Assembly (NCBI GenBank): GCA_028284805.1
Contig: JANQQZ010000151.1
Span: 78,366-142,365, forward strand
Origin: Phycisphaerales bacterium
GTDB taxonomy: Bacteria > Planctomycetota > Phycisphaerae > Phycisphaerales > UBA1924
Direction of reading: 5' to 3'
DNA length: 64,000 nucleotides
A program made the translations under genes and the position numbers. Each line of letters opens with the position of its first letter. The first letter of the stretch is position 1. A model generated the notes under the pieces. That model ran no database searches. It saw nothing but the letters and a program-made list of their open reading frames with translations, and had not been told where the DNA came from. Positions 62,339 to 64,000 of the stretch are shown here, piece after piece.

Positions 62339-63868
62339 CTACTCGCCGGGCGAGAAGCAGGCCCCATGCGCTGCTCGGTGCGGTTGCCAGTGCGCTTCAG
62401 GGTGCGCACTGCGAACGATCGAACTGTTCAACTCCAACGATCCATCCCAATGGTCCGCTGCTCGTCTCGAGGCATCGCCCCAAGAGAGCTCGTATTGCAG
62501 GCTCCCTTGAGCATCGGAGATGGTCAGCACATCGCCCGCGTTCGTGAGACCGAGGCCGTTCTCTGCCCACTGCACAACCGCCCCCGAGAAACTCCCGGTT
62601 GGCACCCCCCCGCCGAACACGACCAGCTTCGCGCCCGGACTCAGCACCGTTCCGAGCGGAAACACATGCCTCCGATGGTTTGATGCATCCCCCAGCGTCC
62701 AGCCACTCAGGTGGATCGGATCCTGTCCTGTGTTCATCAATTCCACGAACTCATCGTCTTGCGCATCGCGGGCACCGTCGCCGTTGCTGTCACCCGCAGC
62801 ACCTTTGGGCGGATCAGCGAGAATCTCTGTGACAACGAGGCCTTGGGCCTCGGCTGCGACGGCGGGTGGCGTTAGATCATCCGGAGAATCGAACAGGAAG
62901 AGCGCCGCCGAGTCGATCATCTTCGCGGCGTCGTGATCCGCATGCGGTACGATCGCATGGCGCCAGCGCAATTCTGTGTCCAGAGCGTCGGCCTGCGCAG
63001 CGGCTGCATCGAAGTAGTGTCGACCTCTCGTGAATCGGTTCGCGCCTTGGGCCTGCGCCTGCGTCGTGCCGCGTAGCGAGCGATCCTCGCTGGCTGTCGC
63101 GGTATCGCGCTCGCCGAGCATGATGACGAGGGAAGCATCAAAGAGACCCGTCATCTCGCGTGCCCGAACGGGTCCACCCGCGAGCCCGTACGGCATCGCG
63201 TGATCGCGGGCGTGCTCCTCGATGGGCATGGTGTACCAGCCCGCGTTCGCGGCAACAGCCCTGATCACCCGAGCCTCGGGCAGGAACGTCAGCAGCCGAT
63301 GGGTGAACTGAGCGCCGGCGCTGTGCCCGAACATGAAGTAGCCCGGCTGATTGCCCAGCAGCGTCCGACGGATCACCTCGAACGCTCGCTCGACCTCGAC
63401 GTAGACCGTGTCCTGAGGCTCGGACCACCGACGCCACCCGGCGCTGCCGAACCGATCGGACCCCGTGACGCCCAGCGTGTAATCGGAAGACCGCGGGTAC
63501 TCGTCCTGGGCGAACTCGAGAACGATCGCCAACGCTCCATGACGCTCAGCAACAGGTGCTGCGATGCGGACGTACCGGTCCGCGTTGCGGCCGACGCCGT
63601 GCATCACGAACCAGATCGGCCCGTTCGTGTCCTGAAACCCGGTTGCGCGATACGTGCGCGCAGAGAGTGTGTGCCCTCCGATTGCCCGCATCGAGATCCG
63701 ACCAAAGCCGTCGTTGTGCAGCCCAGCATCTTCGATGAGCTCCGCAGAGTTGATCGCATCAACGTAGGAATGCGACTCCGAGGTGCGCGGCTGCGCGCTC
63801 GTGGACATCGCTGGGACAGCGACGAGCACTGCCACGCAGAATGCTCGGAGCCAATCGCGTGCCGGCAT
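62339..63868 (-). CDS. Secreted esterase (PHB-depolymerase-like) with lamin-tail domain
   Basis: 509 residues from the ATG at 63868, giving the signal peptide DWLRAFCVAVLVAVPAMSTS; an ATG at 63892 is an alternative. Residues ~70-340 form an alpha/beta hydrolase of the esterase/PHB-depolymerase type: IWFVMHGVGRNADRYVR (oxyanion region), nucleophile motif GHSAGAQ, and His in IVPHADHDA. The C-terminal ~130 residues are a lamin-tail (LTD) domain: VVTEILADPP, DDEFVELMNTGQDPIHLSGW and TVLSPGAKLVVFGGG. LTD domains occur in bacterial secreted enzymes as binding modules. It probably hydrolyses polyester or acyl groups outside the cell; the substrate is unknown. The 132 bp upstream to the window edge show no gene. 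Confidence 0.82.
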   Translation of the reverse strand: MPARDWLRAFCVAVLVAVPAMSTSAQPRTSESHSYVDAINSAELIEDAGLHNDGFGRISMRAIGGHTLSARTYRATGFQDTNGPIWFVMHGVGRNADRYVRIAAPVAERHGALAIVLEFAQDEYPRSSDYTLGVTGSDRFGSAGWRRWSEPQDTVYVEVERAFEVIRRTLLGNQPGYFMFGHSAGAQFTHRLLTFLPEARVIRAVAANAGWYTMPIEEHARDHAMPYGLAGGPVRAREMTGLFDASLVIMLGERDTATASEDRSLRGTTQAQAQGANRFTRGRHYFDAAAAQADALDTELRWRHAIVPHADHDAAKMIDSAALFLFDSPDDLTPPAVAAEAQGLVVTEILADPPKGAAGDSNGDGARDAQDDEFVELMNTGQDPIHLSGWTLGDASNHRRHVFPLGTVLSPGAKLVVFGGGVPTGSFSGAVVQWAENGLGLTNAGDVLTISDAQGSLQYELSWGDASRRAADHWDGSLELNSSIVRSAHPEAHWQPHRAAHGACFSPGE

Positions 63869-64000
63869 GCATCGCCCCCTGCTCGCAGTCATCCCAAGCC
63901 GATCGTGTTCCACGGCGCTCGCACGAATGTCATGGTGCGGGGACGGCCAGCTGTGCCTTCTCGTGATCGTGATCGGTGCTGTCACGCAGGATCTCTGGCT

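Overview
The window looks like a chromosomal segment of a GC-rich planctomycete, most likely of class Phycisphaerae. Four things support this. Two large secreted proteins end in the same dockerin-like tail with paired DTNGDG / PADFNAW motifs and a final Gly-Cys. There are two ECF sigma factors of the type usually linked to Hanks-type kinases in planctomycetes, and two large membrane-spanning Ser/Thr kinases, one with WD40 repeats and one with TPRs. There is a prepilin-like H-x9-DG-type protein. There is also a very long MoxR/Bat/TPR operon. The taxonomic call is inference from these features; no rRNA gene is present.

Layout. Bases 1-3808 hold the 3' part of a large toxin-like protein (Cys-rich CxxHD core and a C-terminal GS...DxD motif) followed by a leucine-rich-repeat protein. 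Bases 3842-8230 are an accessory segment bounded by dispersed repeats and transposase remnants. It carries a BRCT-MerR-TPR fusion, a small membrane protein and an unrecognised two-gene unit. Bases 8246-25047 hold a lipoprotein gene and then, on the minus strand, a ten-gene, 15.3-kb operon: ECF sigma, WD40 kinase, TlpA-like thioredoxin, MoxR, DUF58, BatD-like/DUF4381-like, BatA, BatB, a TPR protein and a 1274-residue anchored protein. Every junction after the kinase is a 4-7 bp stop/start overlap. Bases 25048-26249 contain relics of an IS3 element and of an HD-GYP domain.

From 26250 the plus strand carries a REC-HDOD regulator, a Kef-type antiporter, and a lactate module (D-lactate dehydrogenase, lactate permease, a DUF4914-like P-loop protein and a tandem universal stress protein). 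Bases 36833-43948 pair an ECF sigma factor, read divergently, with a dockerin-tailed secreted protein and a TPR kinase. Bases 44718-49623 hold an acetolactate-synthase-like enzyme with an aldehyde dehydrogenase, then a cNMP-binding/thioredoxin-reductase-like flavoprotein without its redox CxxC.

Bases 49862-56607 are a minus-strand efflux operon: TetR regulator, adaptor, RND pump and two NADP-dependent reductase-like proteins, with two matching palindromic operators. Bases 57196-63868 contain a second IS3 relic that forms the end of a pseudopilin gene, a BNR-repeat lipoprotein with the dockerin-like tail, and an esterase fused to a lamin-tail domain.

Two dispersed repeat families run through the intergenic regions. 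One carries the 13-mer AGTAGCGGGCGAG and usually sits just after stop codons. The other is a 39-bp unit adjoining GC-rich terminator hairpins. Both, with the decayed transposases, suggest past transposition that left non-coding ends behind. No tRNA, rRNA, CRISPR array or intact transposase was found.
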